Shown here piece by piece: positions 27,599 to 37,264 of a stretch of DNA of 64,000 bases. The first letter of the stretch is position 1; every line of letters begins with the position of its first letter. The stretch is taken from positions 310,001 through 374,000 of the forward strand of contig NZ_AUFZ01000016.1 of assembly GCF_000426765.1 (NCBI RefSeq). Direction: 5' to 3'. This DNA comes from Vibrio litoralis DSM 17657 (lineage in GTDB: Bacteria; Pseudomonadota; Gammaproteobacteria; Enterobacterales; Vibrionaceae). The notes below the pieces were generated by a model, which searched no databases, was not told the DNA's origin, and was given only the letters and a program-made list of their open reading frames with translations. Position numbers and translations under genes: made by a program.

Positions 27599-27625
27599 AA
27601 ATGGAGGGAACGATGCCCTCCATTT
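27599..27625. terminator. Bidirectional terminator between sotB and the PL1 lyase
   Basis: 10-bp perfect stem AAATGGAGGG/CCCTCCATTT with a 7-base loop; A and T flanks on both strands. Confidence 0.9.
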
Positions 27626-27634
27626 AGCTGAATA

Positions 27635-29224
27635 CTAGTCTTTAATATTACCGGCACCGGCATTCTTAAGGACATATTTCTTCAAGTTTTTCGCTTTCTT
27701 CAATTTATAATCATAAGTAAATGATGGAATCCAAAATGCTTGAGGATCTTCAGGGTTTAGTGCTATCACAGGCATATTTGCACTGGAGCTTTCTGATTTA
27801 GCTACCGCGAATGGCATTAAATCGACGATTTCATCGTTAACAAAGTTTCCAGAAGAATAGAAATAAGTCCCACATTCTGCTTCAGAATACCCAGCTGCTG
27901 TACATTTATCTCGGTTCGATGTTTTAGAACTGAAGCCGATGATTTTTGACCAGTTATCTGTTCCTTTGATGTTAAAGACATTATTTTCAGAGTAAATCTT
28001 AGATGCAGTGCCTAAAATCACCGCATCGCCCATCTTATAGACTGTTTCTTCAGCATTCGCATTTAGGTTGTAGTAATTGTTATAAACATGAACACGACCA
28101 AAACGAACTCTTGGCATGCGCTGACCAGTATTTTCCCAATAGTTATGGTGGAAGGTGACATCAATCGCGCCTGGGCCATAATTGAGTTCAGGTTTAGCAG
28201 AGTCACTTCCCCCTAAAAGGTTGGTCTTATCATGGTCTTTAAAAATGTTATAAGAAACGGTGACCTTGGTTGAGCCATTGGTAATATCGACTAACCCATC
28301 ATGATGTTGAACTTTTTGTTCTTTTTGGTTGTATGGAGCTTCAAATACCGGTGGGAATTGATCATCCGTACGAGTTCCATCACTAAAGGTATTATGATCT
28401 ATCCAGACATTTTGAGCGTTATTAACGGTAATAAGATCATACTCAGAGTTCCAGCGGCCGCCAGAGATCGATTCACAACCAGCAGGGTTAACGTCATCGT
28501 TAACGTAAGTTTCGCTGCAATTTCCAATGCCAAATTCGTTTTTATCAATTTTGAAAGAATCGGTAGGGCTCCAAGCGGGGAAATAGTCGAAAGCATCAAT
28601 AAACGTAATGTTTCTAATTACAATATTTTTTACTGGCTCAGCACCTGCTGAACTATTTCCGAGAACGAGACTACCGTGTTGAATAATTGGATTCTCACCG
28701 ACACCTAATATGGATGTATTCGATCCGACTTTAAAGACAGTGTGGTTTTGCTGAGCTTTTTGAAAGCAAGATCGCATCTCTTCTAAAAAACCATGAACGG
28801 GAATGGGTCTGCCATTACTCGCTAGATCTTGTTTATTCCACTCTAATGGATTGTAGGTGTCGCGGTAATCAGCATAAAAATCATCATAATCTTGATAGCC
28901 TGATTGTGGACAGCTTTGCATAAATTGATCACCAGACACCGAAATGCCCGCGGTGTTTTCAGCAAGGTCAATGGTACCTTTGATATAAATTAATTTTGAT
29001 TCATGACTAGGTTCGTTGCTTAAACTTGCGTCTTCTGAACCGTATAAAGCAGTAATTAATTCTTGGCGATTTGTGACGACAAATATCTCAGATTGTTCTG
29101 ATCCTTCACCACCGGTGACAGGGCCATCTACCGCAGCCCATCCATCGGCACCTAGTGATGATATATCCCATTTACAACCAGTTAATGCCGTTGCAACAGC
29201 TAAACTTAGTACGATTTTTTTCAT
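27635..29224 (-). CDS. Pectate lyase, PL1 family, outer-membrane-type lipoprotein
   Basis: A 529-residue protein with a lipoprotein signal ending in ALTGC (Cys about residue 19; next residue Lys, so outer-membrane sorting is expected). The PL1 parallel beta-helix signatures are clear: NVWIDHNTFSDG, HHDGLVDITNGSTKVTVSYN, and VTFHHNYWENTGQRMPRVRFG, where the Arg of RMPR/RVRFG is catalytic. It would cleave homogalacturonan at the cell surface. It is longer than typical PL1 enzymes because of inserted loops. A KdgR-like box about 65 bases upstream links it with the kdgM-ogl genes 22 kb away. The start at 29224 rather than 29233 gives the cleaner signal peptide. Confidence 0.88.
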   Translation of the reverse strand: MKKIVLSLAVATALTGCKWDISSLGADGWAAVDGPVTGGEGSEQSEIFVVTNRQELITALYGSEDASLSNEPSHESKLIYIKGTIDLAENTAGISVSGDQFMQSCPQSGYQDYDDFYADYRDTYNPLEWNKQDLASNGRPIPVHGFLEEMRSCFQKAQQNHTVFKVGSNTSILGVGENPIIQHGSLVLGNSSAGAEPVKNIVIRNITFIDAFDYFPAWSPTDSFKIDKNEFGIGNCSETYVNDDVNPAGCESISGGRWNSEYDLITVNNAQNVWIDHNTFSDGTRTDDQFPPVFEAPYNQKEQKVQHHDGLVDITNGSTKVTVSYNIFKDHDKTNLLGGSDSAKPELNYGPGAIDVTFHHNYWENTGQRMPRVRFGRVHVYNNYYNLNANAEETVYKMGDAVILGTASKIYSENNVFNIKGTDNWSKIIGFSSKTSNRDKCTAAGYSEAECGTYFYSSGNFVNDEIVDLMPFAVAKSESSSANMPVIALNPEDPQAFWIPSFTYDYKLKKAKNLKKYVLKNAGAGNIKD

Positions 29225-29286
29225 AATTCTCATCCATAAGGTTAATATTATTAGGAATTCTATTTATAGAACCTACTTTCCATAAA

Positions 29287-29306
29287 TTAAAAACGATGTT
29301 TTATTT
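29287..29306. promoter_or_regulatory. KdgR-like box upstream of the PL1 lyase
   Basis: TTAAAAACGATGTTTTATTT resembles the KdgR operator pattern (AAAAC-R-TYGTTTTATT). It sits about 65 bases before the lyase start, on the lyase side of the divergent region with perM. Confidence 0.6.
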
Positions 29307-29436
29307 ATTTGCTATTGAACATGGTTTTGACGAGAAAATGACCAAATTTAATGATCAAGTTCAAAAAGTTTTTAATTGAGAGAGCGAAGGAGTGAGTCAA
29401 TAAGTTCTGAGTTTTAATGTAGTATTTCCACCATTG

Positions 29437-29452
29437 GGTGAAAAAAGTCACA
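29437..29452. promoter_or_regulatory. CRP-like site between the PL1 lyase and perM
   Basis: GGTGAAAAAAGTCACA: one mismatch in the left half, perfect right half. Confidence 0.5.
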
Positions 29453-29534
29453 ATCAAGTACTTTCAAGGGTAGAATAACCTATATTTTTAATAAGTTATT
29501 TTTCTCGACTTCTTTTTTAAAGGAACATATCCCT

Positions 29535-30617
29535 ATGAAACCTATTGATGAAGCTTCTCGCGTGTTTGTGAATAACATGGTCGAGTCAGCCATCCGTATC
29601 GGTTTGATCTTTATTTTGGTGTGGGGCACGTACCACATTGTTCAGCCTTTGATTTTACCGGTACTTTGGGGGGCGATCATTGCCGTCGCATTAAACCCTT
29701 TAGTGAACATATTGACTGACCGTATCCGTGCCAATCGTACCGTTGCCGCAACCATTGTCACTGCCGTTAGTATTTTGATTTTGATTGTTCCTTTCGCGCT
29801 GATCTCTACCTCTATTTATGATGGTTTGATGTATTTGACCAACATGGTGACATCGGGGGAATTAAAAGCATGGACACCAAATGTTGCAATCAAAGAGTGG
29901 CCTCTAGTTGGAGAGCGCATTTTTGACGGGCTAACCTACTTAACGCTGCACATTAAAGAGCTGGTGGTTCAGTTTCTGCCACAGATCAAAATGGTGCTGA
30001 CGAAAATGCTATCGACCTTTGGTAGCGGGCTAGGTAGTTTGATCATGTTCTTATTATCATTGGTGATCGCCGGTGTATTTATGGCCGCCAGTGAGCCAAT
30101 TTCGAACGTAGTGACTCAGGTATTCGAGCGTAGTGCTGGTGAACATGGCAAGCATTGGGCCAATATGTTGGCGAATATTATTCGTAGTGTGTTGGTTGGC
30201 GTTATCGGGGTAGCGTTTATTCAAAGTGCGATTATCAGTGCCGCCTTGTTTACCTTCCATATTCCTGCCGCTGGGCTAATTAGCTTATTGGTATTGGTGC
30301 TGTGTATTGCTCAACTACCTGCGATTTTGCCGTTATTGCCACTGTTTGGTTATATGTATTTCACCGCAGATTTAACCTCATTTATTATTTTCACCGTGTG
30401 GGGTTTATTGGCAGGTTTGGCTGATAACGTGCTAAAACCATTGCTGATGGGGCGTGGCTCTCTAGTACCTATGCCTATCGTTGTGATTGGTTCATTAGGC
30501 GGGATGATGTTTGCCGGTATTATTGGTTTATTCCTAGGTGCAGTGGTGTTGTCACTATGGTGGGGCGTATTTACGGTGTGGCTCAATACAGAAAAAGCAG
30601 AGAGCGAGAACGTATAA
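29535..30617 (+). CDS. AI-2E/PerM family membrane transporter (YdiK-like)
   Basis: A 360-residue inner-membrane protein of the AI-2E_transport family with about eight predicted membrane spans. Typical parts are HIVQPLILPVLWGAIIAVALNPLV near the N-terminus and the C-terminal PMPIVVIGSLGGMMFAGIIGLFLGAVVLSLWW, which holds the family signature GGxxxxGxxGxxxGP-like segment. Members export small metabolites or ions; the cargo here is unknown. AAAGGA precedes the start. A strong terminator follows, just before the tRNA. Confidence 0.82.
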   Translation: MKPIDEASRVFVNNMVESAIRIGLIFILVWGTYHIVQPLILPVLWGAIIAVALNPLVNILTDRIRANRTVAATIVTAVSILILIVPFALISTSIYDGLMYLTNMVTSGELKAWTPNVAIKEWPLVGERIFDGLTYLTLHIKELVVQFLPQIKMVLTKMLSTFGSGLGSLIMFLLSLVIAGVFMAASEPISNVVTQVFERSAGEHGKHWANMLANIIRSVLVGVIGVAFIQSAIISAALFTFHIPAAGLISLLVLVLCIAQLPAILPLLPLFGYMYFTADLTSFIIFTVWGLLAGLADNVLKPLLMGRGSLVPMPIVVIGSLGGMMFAGIIGLFLGAVVLSLWWGVFTVWLNTEKAESENV

Positions 30618-30660
30618 ATTAGCTTGAATAATTCCATTTAGTTTAAGACGCTAAACGAAT

Positions 30661-30696
30661 AGCCACTGATAGCGATTTAGCATCAGTGGCTTTTTA
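30661..30696 (+). terminator. Rho-independent terminator after perM
   Basis: 10-bp stem AGCCACTGAT/ATCAGTGGCT, 11-base loop, followed by TTTTAG. Confidence 0.88.
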
Positions 30697-30825
30697 GTTG
30701 TAGGGATGAGATAAACGATGGAGAAGGAGATTCATCTATAACCATTTGATTATATTGTGCGCACTTAAACAGAAATGTGCAGAAAAGGGCTTTTTTTTTC
30801 TCTCGGTTGTGGCATAGTAGCTCCC

Positions 30826-30852
30826 GTCTTCCAAAGACAGCTTACCCAGTAA

Positions 30853-30854
<2 letters not shown>
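30826..30854 (+). other. Two adjacent CCA-loop hairpins abutting the tRNA
   Basis: GTCTT-CCA-AAGAC (30826-30838) and GCTTAC-CCA-GTAAGC (30840-30854) are separated by one base. The second stem uses the first two bases of the tRNA. No gene is coded here; the segment also carries a CTTCCAA string like the tRNA-Gly anticodon loop and could be a decayed tRNA. Confidence 0.45.
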
Positions 30855-30927
<73 letters not shown>

Positions 30928-31042
30928 AATCTTCTAGCTATATTTCTCCAAGCGACATTATTCCAATATAAATATTTGATAAATGACACTCTTTATTGAG
31001 TGATTTTGTGCATCTATTGGTTGAGGTTTTACCTCTTTTCAT

Positions 31043-31849
31043 TTATTTCAATACCCGCTCAATCCATCTTTCCGCTGTTTGACTCCATTGGTCATGCGAG
31101 CCATTTTTATCCCGTAAAGCAAAGCCGTGTGGTGCTTGCGGATAAATATGAGCTTCAACATCGCCGCCAGTCCGGTGAGCGGTTTTTATCATGTTTAAAG
31201 CGTGGTCAATTGGTACGGCTTGGTCATGAAGTGGGTAGGCTAAAAATACCGGAATTGCTGGAATGCCATGAGGCTCGGTTTCGATTCCAATTGGCCATGA
31301 GTTATAGAAGTCTTGTTTTTCAACCGGTGGGTAGTCTGGTTTGCCTTGTGGGTATTTATAGTCTTTATGATTGGCATTAATTGGGGCGTAAGCGATCAAG
31401 GCTCCGGCAGCTTGAATTATATCAGTTTGACACGCCATCACGCCGGCTAGGTGGCCGCCTGAAGATAAACCAATATGAAGCAAAGGTAACGAGTTACGCT
31501 GTTTAAGAAATTCTAGGCAGGTTAAACCATCTTGCAGCGCAATATCCGCTGGATAAACGCCACCTAATTCGTTGTTAGTACCAGGAAGGCGATGTGTTAC
31601 CACATAGGCATCAATACCGATACTTGATAGCCACTCAGCAATCTCCAATCCTTCTTTATCATGAACAAGTTCTACATAGCCACCGCCAGCATAAATCAAG
31701 GCTTGTGCCTTTGGTGTATCCGCTTGAAAGTTATGCAGTTCTAACCGGTTAATTTGAGAATGGATTCTATCGGGATAGCGGCCTTGTAAGACATTATTAC
31801 TACCATCAGATAAGCAAAATACGGCTGTCGGATCTAAGTGCTTTTCCAT
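31043..31849 (-). CDS. Alpha/beta-hydrolase, putative carbohydrate esterase
   Basis: A 268-residue serine hydrolase related to BD-FAE/acetyl-xylan-esterase-like proteins. An oxyanion-type GGGY motif (YAGGGYVELVHD, about residue 58) precedes the nucleophile in HIGLSSGGHLAG (about residue 130), with Asp in YPLHDQAVP and His in APHGFAL near the C-terminus. No signal peptide, so cytoplasmic. It probably removes acetyl or methyl groups from imported oligosaccharides. The ATG at 31849 has GGAG upstream. It lies beyond the GH105 terminator but in the same direction. Confidence 0.78.
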   Translation of the reverse strand: MEKHLDPTAVFCLSDGSNNVLQGRYPDRIHSQINRLELHNFQADTPKAQALIYAGGGYVELVHDKEGLEIAEWLSSIGIDAYVVTHRLPGTNNELGGVYPADIALQDGLTCLEFLKQRNSLPLLHIGLSSGGHLAGVMACQTDIIQAAGALIAYAPINANHKDYKYPQGKPDYPPVEKQDFYNSWPIGIETEPHGIPAIPVFLAYPLHDQAVPIDHALNMIKTAHRTGGDVEAHIYPQAPHGFALRDKNGSHDQWSQTAERWIERVLK

Positions 31850-31908
31850 TTTAAACTCCATGAAATCAAAATATTGCGACTATGGTTATGGGTTACAGTT
31901 GAATGAAA

Positions 31909-31935
31909 AACACCGCCCAATGAGAAGGCGGTGTT
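31909..31935 (-). terminator. Rho-independent terminator after GH105
   Basis: 9-bp stem AACACCGCC/GGCGGTGTT followed by a T run on the minus strand. Confidence 0.88.
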
Positions 31936-31953
31936 GAATCTTAAAGCTCTAAT

Positions 31954-33096
31954 TTATAGGTAGGTTCTTAGGTATTCAGATAAGCACAATATCGCCATCG
32001 CTTGACCGTAAGGCATTGAGGTTAATGGGATATTACGGTAGTAATCCAAATCAGAGCCCATCGCAGTACCAAATGATGTGTTGATTAGCTCACCATCTTC
32101 ATTGATATAGTCACTGATTAAGTTATCTACTGCTTTGTGAGCAATAGGTAGGTATTTAGCATCAAGGTAGCCTTTGCGAGCCGCTTTCAAAATACCGTAT
32201 GCAAAACCTGCCGACGCTGATGATTCAGTGTAAGAATCAGGATCATCAAGTAGGGTAGTCCATAGACCATTTTCATTTTGGCTAGCGGCTAACATTTCTA
32301 CCTGACGTGATAGCACGTGTTCTAGGTGACGACGGTAAGCGTCGTGTTTTGGTAAATCGAGTAGCTCTAAGAAATCAGGAATAACAATAGTGACCCAACT
32401 GTTGCCACGTGCCCAGCGAGCGTTAGCAAAGTTATGGTGTCCATCAAACGTCCAACCGTGGAACCATGCGCCGGTTTGGTTATCCATCAAGTATTGAATA
32501 TGGGTTAAGAATTGGTATTTCGCTTCTTCAATATATTCAGGTTTATTCAGTAGAAGGCCAATTTTGGTCAGTGGCATCACGCTCATCATCAGCGTGTCAT
32601 CCCACATTTGTTGGGTATTTTCACTGTTATAAACAATGTGCTGAATACCACCGCCAGCAGTACGTGGCATCTCATGCATTACGTACTCTGCCCAAGTTTC
32701 TAAATAAGGCAGCAGGCTTTGATCGCCAGTTTCTTCATAACGGTAAGCCAAGGTTAAAAATGGGCAAACCGTATTGACGTTCTTGGTGGCTTGTTCTTCT
32801 GAAAAGCGGTCTTTGAACCAGTCATCAATGATTTTCACAACTGCTTGGTCATTGGTTTGTTGGTAGTACTTATACATACCGTAAAGGCCAATGCCGTGGG
32901 TCCACTCCCAACCAGCCCAACCTTTGGTATCAATGGTTCTGCCGTCATCAAGGTGAAGTAAGAACTCACCAGTTTCATCTTTAATATTAATAAGGTTATT
33001 GATCAGTTTATCAATTTGTTTAATAACATGGCTACGCGGATGCGGACGTTCAACGCGAGCGAGTAACTTACTGTGTTTTACTGGAAAAACTTGCAT
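31954..33096 (-). CDS. GH105 unsaturated rhamnogalacturonyl hydrolase
   Basis: A 380-residue (alpha/alpha)6-barrel enzyme of the YteR/RhiN type. The family segments GWAGWEWTHGIGLYGMYKYY, QQMWDDTLMMSVMPL (catalytic Asp), ARWARGNSWV and SSASAGFAYGI are present. It hydrolyses the unsaturated uronic acid from rhamnose in oligosaccharides produced by lyases, releasing L-rhamnose for RhaBAMD. No signal peptide, hence cytoplasmic action after TRAP import. It lies 18 bases after the dctM-type gene, in the same operon. Confidence 0.9.
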   Translation of the reverse strand: MQVFPVKHSKLLARVERPHPRSHVIKQIDKLINNLINIKDETGEFLLHLDDGRTIDTKGWAGWEWTHGIGLYGMYKYYQQTNDQAVVKIIDDWFKDRFSEEQATKNVNTVCPFLTLAYRYEETGDQSLLPYLETWAEYVMHEMPRTAGGGIQHIVYNSENTQQMWDDTLMMSVMPLTKIGLLLNKPEYIEEAKYQFLTHIQYLMDNQTGAWFHGWTFDGHHNFANARWARGNSWVTIVIPDFLELLDLPKHDAYRRHLEHVLSRQVEMLAASQNENGLWTTLLDDPDSYTESSASAGFAYGILKAARKGYLDAKYLPIAHKAVDNLISDYINEDGELINTSFGTAMGSDLDYYRNIPLTSMPYGQAMAILCLSEYLRTYL

Positions 33097-33114
33097 GTGA
33101 GAGACCTCTGAAAA

Positions 33115-34422
33115 TTACATAACACCAAGTAATCTTGGTAAGAATAAAGTGACGTTTGGTGAATAAGTGATAATCATTAACACTAAAATGATCGCAATAT
33201 AAAACGGAATTAAAGGCTTGATAACATCTTCGACTTTTACTTTACCAACGCTTGCCCCAACGTATAAGCCACTGCCGACTGGCGGAGTTATCGTTCCAAT
33301 CGCAAGGTTGTAAACCATGAGGATTCCGAAATGGACAGGATCTACACCAATCTGTTTCATAATTGGTAGTAGGATTGGCGTAAATATTAAAATAGCGGGA
33401 CCAATATCCATGAAGGCACCGACCACAAGTAAGAATATGGTGACTACCATTAAGATGACTAGTGGGTTATCGGATATACCAAGCAGCATTGCACTTAATG
33501 CTCCTGGAATACCTGTTATGGACATTGAGAATGACATTGCAGACGATGTCGCAAGCAAGAACATGATGATGCCCGTCATGACAAAGGTTTGAACTAATAT
33601 CCCCGGTAACTGTTTGATACTTAATGTTTTATATAAGACCAATGTTAGGTATGCAGTGTAAATAACCGCAACAGCAGACGCTTCTATTGCTGTAAAAATA
33701 CCTTGAACGATTCCACCTACAACAATGACGACCAGTAATAAGCTAGGTAAAGCATCTTTGGTTACTTTCCATGCCATCCCTTTTTGTAATGGAAAAAAGA
33801 CTGTGTAATTATTCTTTTTAGCCACGAAGTAGGTAACAGCCATACAACCAATACCCCATAAGCTACCAGCGACTAAGCCGCCAGCAAATAGTGCGGCAAT
33901 CGATGTTCCGCCACTCGCAAGAGCATATAGAATGAATGCGGTTGTTGGTGGAATAAGCATTCCAGTTGGCGCAGAAGCAATGTTTACCGCAGAGGCAAAG
34001 TTACGGTTATAACCTTCTTTTGCACTCATTGGGATCATTACACCGCCAATTGAGGTAGAGGCGGCAATCGCCGAGCCCGAGACTGCCCCGAACATCATGT
34101 TGCCTGCGATATTAGTGTAAGACAATGAGCCAGGTACTCGGCCAGTAAATAGCTTGGCAAAGTTAACTAGCCGGGTCGCAATACCACCGTTATTCATTAT
34201 TACCCCCGAGAGGATAAAGAAAGGCACGGCTAATAAGGCAAAGCTATCTAAGCTGGAGAACATTTTTTGCGCGGTAGAGAACATCGCGACATCGAATGGC
34301 AATACCAACATAATGGTTGCACCAGAAGCGATGACAATACATAAACCAATTGGGGTGCCAAGTATCAGTAAGACGACAAATACAGACACTAAAAGCGTTG
34401 CTGCGTAAATTGGATCAATCAT
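33115..34422 (-). CDS. TRAP transporter large permease (DctM type)
   Basis: A 435-residue membrane protein with about twelve hydrophobic segments and the DctM signatures: LGTPIGLCIVIAS, FALLAVPFFILSGVIMNNGG, GAVSGSAIAASTSIGGVMIP and ASAPTGMLIPPTTAFILYALASG. With the DctQ and DctP proteins it forms a sodium-driven importer, most likely of acidic oligosaccharides containing unsaturated uronate. It overlaps the dctQ gene by 8 bases. Substrate is inferred from GH105 downstream and rhamnose genes upstream. Confidence 0.9.
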   Translation of the reverse strand: MIDPIYAATLLVSVFVVLLILGTPIGLCIVIASGATIMLVLPFDVAMFSTAQKMFSSLDSFALLAVPFFILSGVIMNNGGIATRLVNFAKLFTGRVPGSLSYTNIAGNMMFGAVSGSAIAASTSIGGVMIPMSAKEGYNRNFASAVNIASAPTGMLIPPTTAFILYALASGGTSIAALFAGGLVAGSLWGIGCMAVTYFVAKKNNYTVFFPLQKGMAWKVTKDALPSLLLVVIVVGGIVQGIFTAIEASAVAVIYTAYLTLVLYKTLSIKQLPGILVQTFVMTGIIMFLLATSSAMSFSMSITGIPGALSAMLLGISDNPLVILMVVTIFLLVVGAFMDIGPAILIFTPILLPIMKQIGVDPVHFGILMVYNLAIGTITPPVGSGLYVGASVGKVKVEDVIKPLIPFYIAIILVLMIITYSPNVTLFLPRLLGVM

Positions 34423-34936
34423 TTTTCTCTCCCATTACTGCTGCTGAAGAGGGATAGCTTGTTTCAGTTTTATGTTGAGCAACATAATCAATAATGTTGA
34501 GTACGCTATAAACAATGGTAAGCACGCCAGAGATTGGTAAGGCGTAATAAACTTTACCCATAGGGATTTGTAGGACAGGGGATACCTGCATCATGGCATT
34601 ATTTACTACTTTCATTCCGCCAATGATCAAAATATAAATTGCAAATGCAATAAAGATAACCTGCAGTATAATTTGCCAAATATGGACTAGCGTTTTAGGG
34701 CATTTATCCAAGAATAAAGTTAGGCTAATGTGTTCTTGTTTACCTGAAACATAAGCAAGACCAATGACCGATAACCACACTAATGAAAAGCGTAAAAATT
34801 CTTCCGAGAAAGTACTCGGGGAATTAAAAATATAGCGACTGATCACCTGCCAGCAAGCGACTAACACCATAATAAACAGTAACGAGCCACCAAATATTTC
34901 GATGGTTTTATCGAGTATGTATCTAATTTTGTTCAT
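34415..34936 (-). CDS. TRAP transporter small permease (DctQ type)
   Basis: A 173-residue protein with four predicted membrane helices. The DctQ pattern is seen as VLVACWQVISRYIFNSPSTFSEEFLRFSLVWLSVIGLAYVSGKQEHISLT. It supports the large subunit of the same TRAP system. The ATG at 34936 has GAGG upstream and is preferred to the one at 34954. It follows the dctP gene by about 60 bases. Confidence 0.9.
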   Translation of the reverse strand: MNKIRYILDKTIEIFGGSLLFIMVLVACWQVISRYIFNSPSTFSEEFLRFSLVWLSVIGLAYVSGKQEHISLTLFLDKCPKTLVHIWQIILQVIFIAFAIYILIIGGMKVVNNAMMQVSPVLQIPMGKVYYALPISGVLTIVYSVLNIIDYVAQHKTETSYPSSAAVMGEKND

Positions 34937-34997
34937 AACAGCCTCAAACAGCATAGGAGGTGGAAGGGAAAAGGTTTTTCCCTCCCTGTATTGTTAT

Positions 34998-35990
34998 TTA
35001 GTTATGTTGAGCTGATTGAATTTGTTCATATAATTTGAACAGCTCAGGTTTTTTCTTTAAGTCGTTATAGATAGGTTGTACTGCTTTTTGGAAAGGAGCA
35101 TGCTCAACTTTATTGAAGGTTACACCAAACTCCGATTCCGCTAATTTGCGCGTTTTTGCCATCTCAATTGACCAAGCTTGTTTTTCAATTTCGATTGATT
35201 CTTGGATGGCCTCTTCAAGTGCTTTGAGTTGATCGGGAGTCAACTTCATCTTAGTGGTATTACTCATTAAGATGACATCTGGTATACGAGTGTGCTCATC
35301 ATAGCTATAGTATTTAGCAACCTCACCGTGACGAGCAATGGTCAGTACAAATTCGTTATTTTCCGCACCATCTAAAATGCCTTGCTGCAATGAGGTATAG
35401 ACTTCGGCTTGGCTCATTGCGATAGGAGATGCGCCAAGTAATTCCATTGTTCGAATTGACGTTTCACTTTGCATGACACGAATTTTTTTACCTTTAAGGT
35501 CAGAGACTTTCTCAATTGGCCCTTTAGTCATATAAAAGCTTCGAGCACCAGAGTCATACCAACCCACACCAGTAAAGCCCATTGATTCGGTTGACTGATA
35601 AACTTGATCCATAATGCTTGGGTCTTCCATCACCTTATAAAAGCTTTCTTGATCATTAAAAAGGTAAGGGAGAGAAAAGACACCATAAACAGGAGAGAAG
35701 CTTTCAAGTAGTCCCGAAGAGACTTTAGTGATATCAACGACGCCAACTTGGGTCATTTCAACCAGTTCACGTTCACCACCGAGTTGTGCGTCGGGGAAGT
35801 ATTGAATTTTAACTTCACCATCGGTTTTCTTTTCAACAGCTTCACCTATGTATTTCAAAGCATCTTTGACCGGCTGGCTATTTTCGGCATAAGCGAGTTT
35901 TAAGATGGTCTCAGCTGAAGCGGTTGAAGCTAAAGGCATTAATACGGCAGTACCAACTAATACTTTATATATGAGGTTTTTAGGAAACAT
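34998..35990 (-). CDS. TRAP transporter substrate-binding protein (DctP type)
   Basis: A 330-residue periplasmic protein with signal peptide (NLIYKVLVGTAVLMPLASTASA). DctP features include LKLAYAENSQPVKDALKYIGEAVEKKTDG at the start, the ligand carboxylate-binding Arg in KIRVMQSETSIRTMELLGASPIAMSQAEVYTSLQQGILDGAEN (about residues 160-205). It would bind an acidic sugar derived from rhamnogalacturonan-like chains. GGAG lies 6 bases before the ATG at 35990. First gene of the operon dctPQM-GH105. Confidence 0.9.
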   Translation of the reverse strand: MFPKNLIYKVLVGTAVLMPLASTASAETILKLAYAENSQPVKDALKYIGEAVEKKTDGEVKIQYFPDAQLGGERELVEMTQVGVVDITKVSSGLLESFSPVYGVFSLPYLFNDQESFYKVMEDPSIMDQVYQSTESMGFTGVGWYDSGARSFYMTKGPIEKVSDLKGKKIRVMQSETSIRTMELLGASPIAMSQAEVYTSLQQGILDGAENNEFVLTIARHGEVAKYYSYDEHTRIPDVILMSNTTKMKLTPDQLKALEEAIQESIEIEKQAWSIEMAKTRKLAESEFGVTFNKVEHAPFQKAVQPIYNDLKKKPELFKLYEQIQSAQHN

Positions 35991-36193
35991 AAGGTTCTCC
36001 ACATTATTGTTATATTTTCAGTTATATCGCATACAGGCGACATTGATACACCTGACTACTATGCCACTTTACGGTTTGGCATAACCTTTACTAAAGTAGT
36101 GTTATCTTGTCATAGGGGGAGGGAAGCAACCTTTGCAAAAATGCCAACCTTAACTTTGCTTTGTCTTTTTTGGCGAGATTGTCAGGTTGGATT

Positions 36194-36240
36194 CACAAAA
36201 GAAGAGAAAATAAAATGGTGATATATTGTCTTCTTTTGTG
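36194..36240 (-). terminator. Long inverted repeat after rhaS
   Basis: 12-bp perfect arms CACAAAAGAAGA/TCTTCTTTTGTG separated by 23 AT-rich bases, 29 bases after the rhaS stop codon; likely a terminator. Confidence 0.6.
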
Positions 36241-36268
36241 AAGATATTTTTAGAATGAATCACGATTC

Positions 36269-37075
36269 TTATCGATAATCAGATGGTGACTTTTGAGTGA
36301 CTTTTTTGAATTTGGTACTGAAGTAGTTACTGTCGGAATAGCCCACTTTAAACGCGATATCAGTGATGGATAAATCGGAATACTGCAGCATTTGGATGGC
36401 ATTGTTAATGCGTACTTGGTGTAAGTAGTTATTGAAGGACAAATTGGTAATTTGTTTTATTTTTCTGCTGAGTGTTCTAGTTGAAAGCTGAAACCTATCT
36501 GAAATTTCATCAATGTTGAATTCTTCGCTGTAATTATGTTTTAACCATTCCATTACCTGCATGACCTTATCATCCATGCCTGCGGTTTCTATTGGGTTGA
36601 GTTTGCCTCTGTGTAGTTCAACAATGAGCTGTTGAAAAAGAGCTTGAGCCATCAGTTCAGAACCAGTGGTCTGGGAGTGAAGTTCACGGTCTAGCATTTT
36701 GATTAATGGGTCGATTTTTTCCATCGAACTAGTATTAATGTGCCAGCTTTTTTGTTCGCTATCACTACCTGGAATGTAGTCTTTGAGGCCTGCTGGCATA
36801 TAGATGGAATCTTTACGAAATAAGATATTGGACAGATAAAGACTATCGACGTTTTCAAATAGGTGGCGGTCTTGAGGATCGACAAAACACACCTGGTTTT
36901 TGGAAATATTGTTAGGCGTATCATTTATTACATGTGTACCAGTGCCTTTTGACACAATGATTAGCTCTTGAAAATCATGAGAGTGTTCAGGAAAGTTTTC
37001 CTGTGGTGTTCTGATTTCGGTCGCAATGGCTTTGTTTGAATTAGTAAAAAACTCGTCACTGGTTAGTTGATACAT
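36269..37075 (-). CDS. rhaS: AraC-family regulator RhaS
   Basis: A 268-residue regulator. The N-terminal cupin has FPEHSHDFQELIIVSKGTGTHVIND and QVCFVDPQDRHLFENVDSLYLSNILFR, closely following E. coli RhaS. The C-terminal double helix-turn-helix covers about 175-268 (FNIDEISDRFQLSTRTLSRKIKQ, then LSITDIAFKVGYSDSNYFSTKFKK). It should bind L-rhamnose and activate rhaBAMD and probably the TRAP/GH105 operon. No separate rhaR is visible. It sits between these two operons, transcribed with the same orientation. Confidence 0.85.
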   Translation of the reverse strand: MYQLTSDEFFTNSNKAIATEIRTPQENFPEHSHDFQELIIVSKGTGTHVINDTPNNISKNQVCFVDPQDRHLFENVDSLYLSNILFRKDSIYMPAGLKDYIPGSDSEQKSWHINTSSMEKIDPLIKMLDRELHSQTTGSELMAQALFQQLIVELHRGKLNPIETAGMDDKVMQVMEWLKHNYSEEFNIDEISDRFQLSTRTLSRKIKQITNLSFNNYLHQVRINNAIQMLQYSDLSITDIAFKVGYSDSNYFSTKFKKVTQKSPSDYR

Positions 37076-37150
37076 ATTGATCCCCTCCTATCAAGCGATG
37101 GACAAGACTATTGAACCTAATAGGAAATTACTTTGATGAGATTCTATTAA

Positions 37151-37167
37151 ATGAAATGCCTTTTCAT
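37151..37167. promoter_or_regulatory. Inverted repeat upstream of rhaS
   Basis: ATGAAA-TGCCT-TTTCAT, about 75 bases before rhaS. The ATGAAA/TTTCAT arms recall KdgR-type operators, but the middle does not match. Confidence 0.4.
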
Positions 37168-37214
37168 TAATTTTTTATTTTGTGATCAAGGTAAGGAGTT
37201 TTAACAATAAAGTT

Positions 37215-37239
37215 AGGCAGTGCGGATCAAACACTGCCT
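37215..37239 (-). terminator. Hairpin after rhaD
   Basis: 8-bp stem AGGCAGTG/CACTGCCT with a 9-base loop, 26 bases after the rhaD stop codon. Confidence 0.65.
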
Positions 37240-37264
37240 GATAAGTTCACTTCGTTTGTAGCGG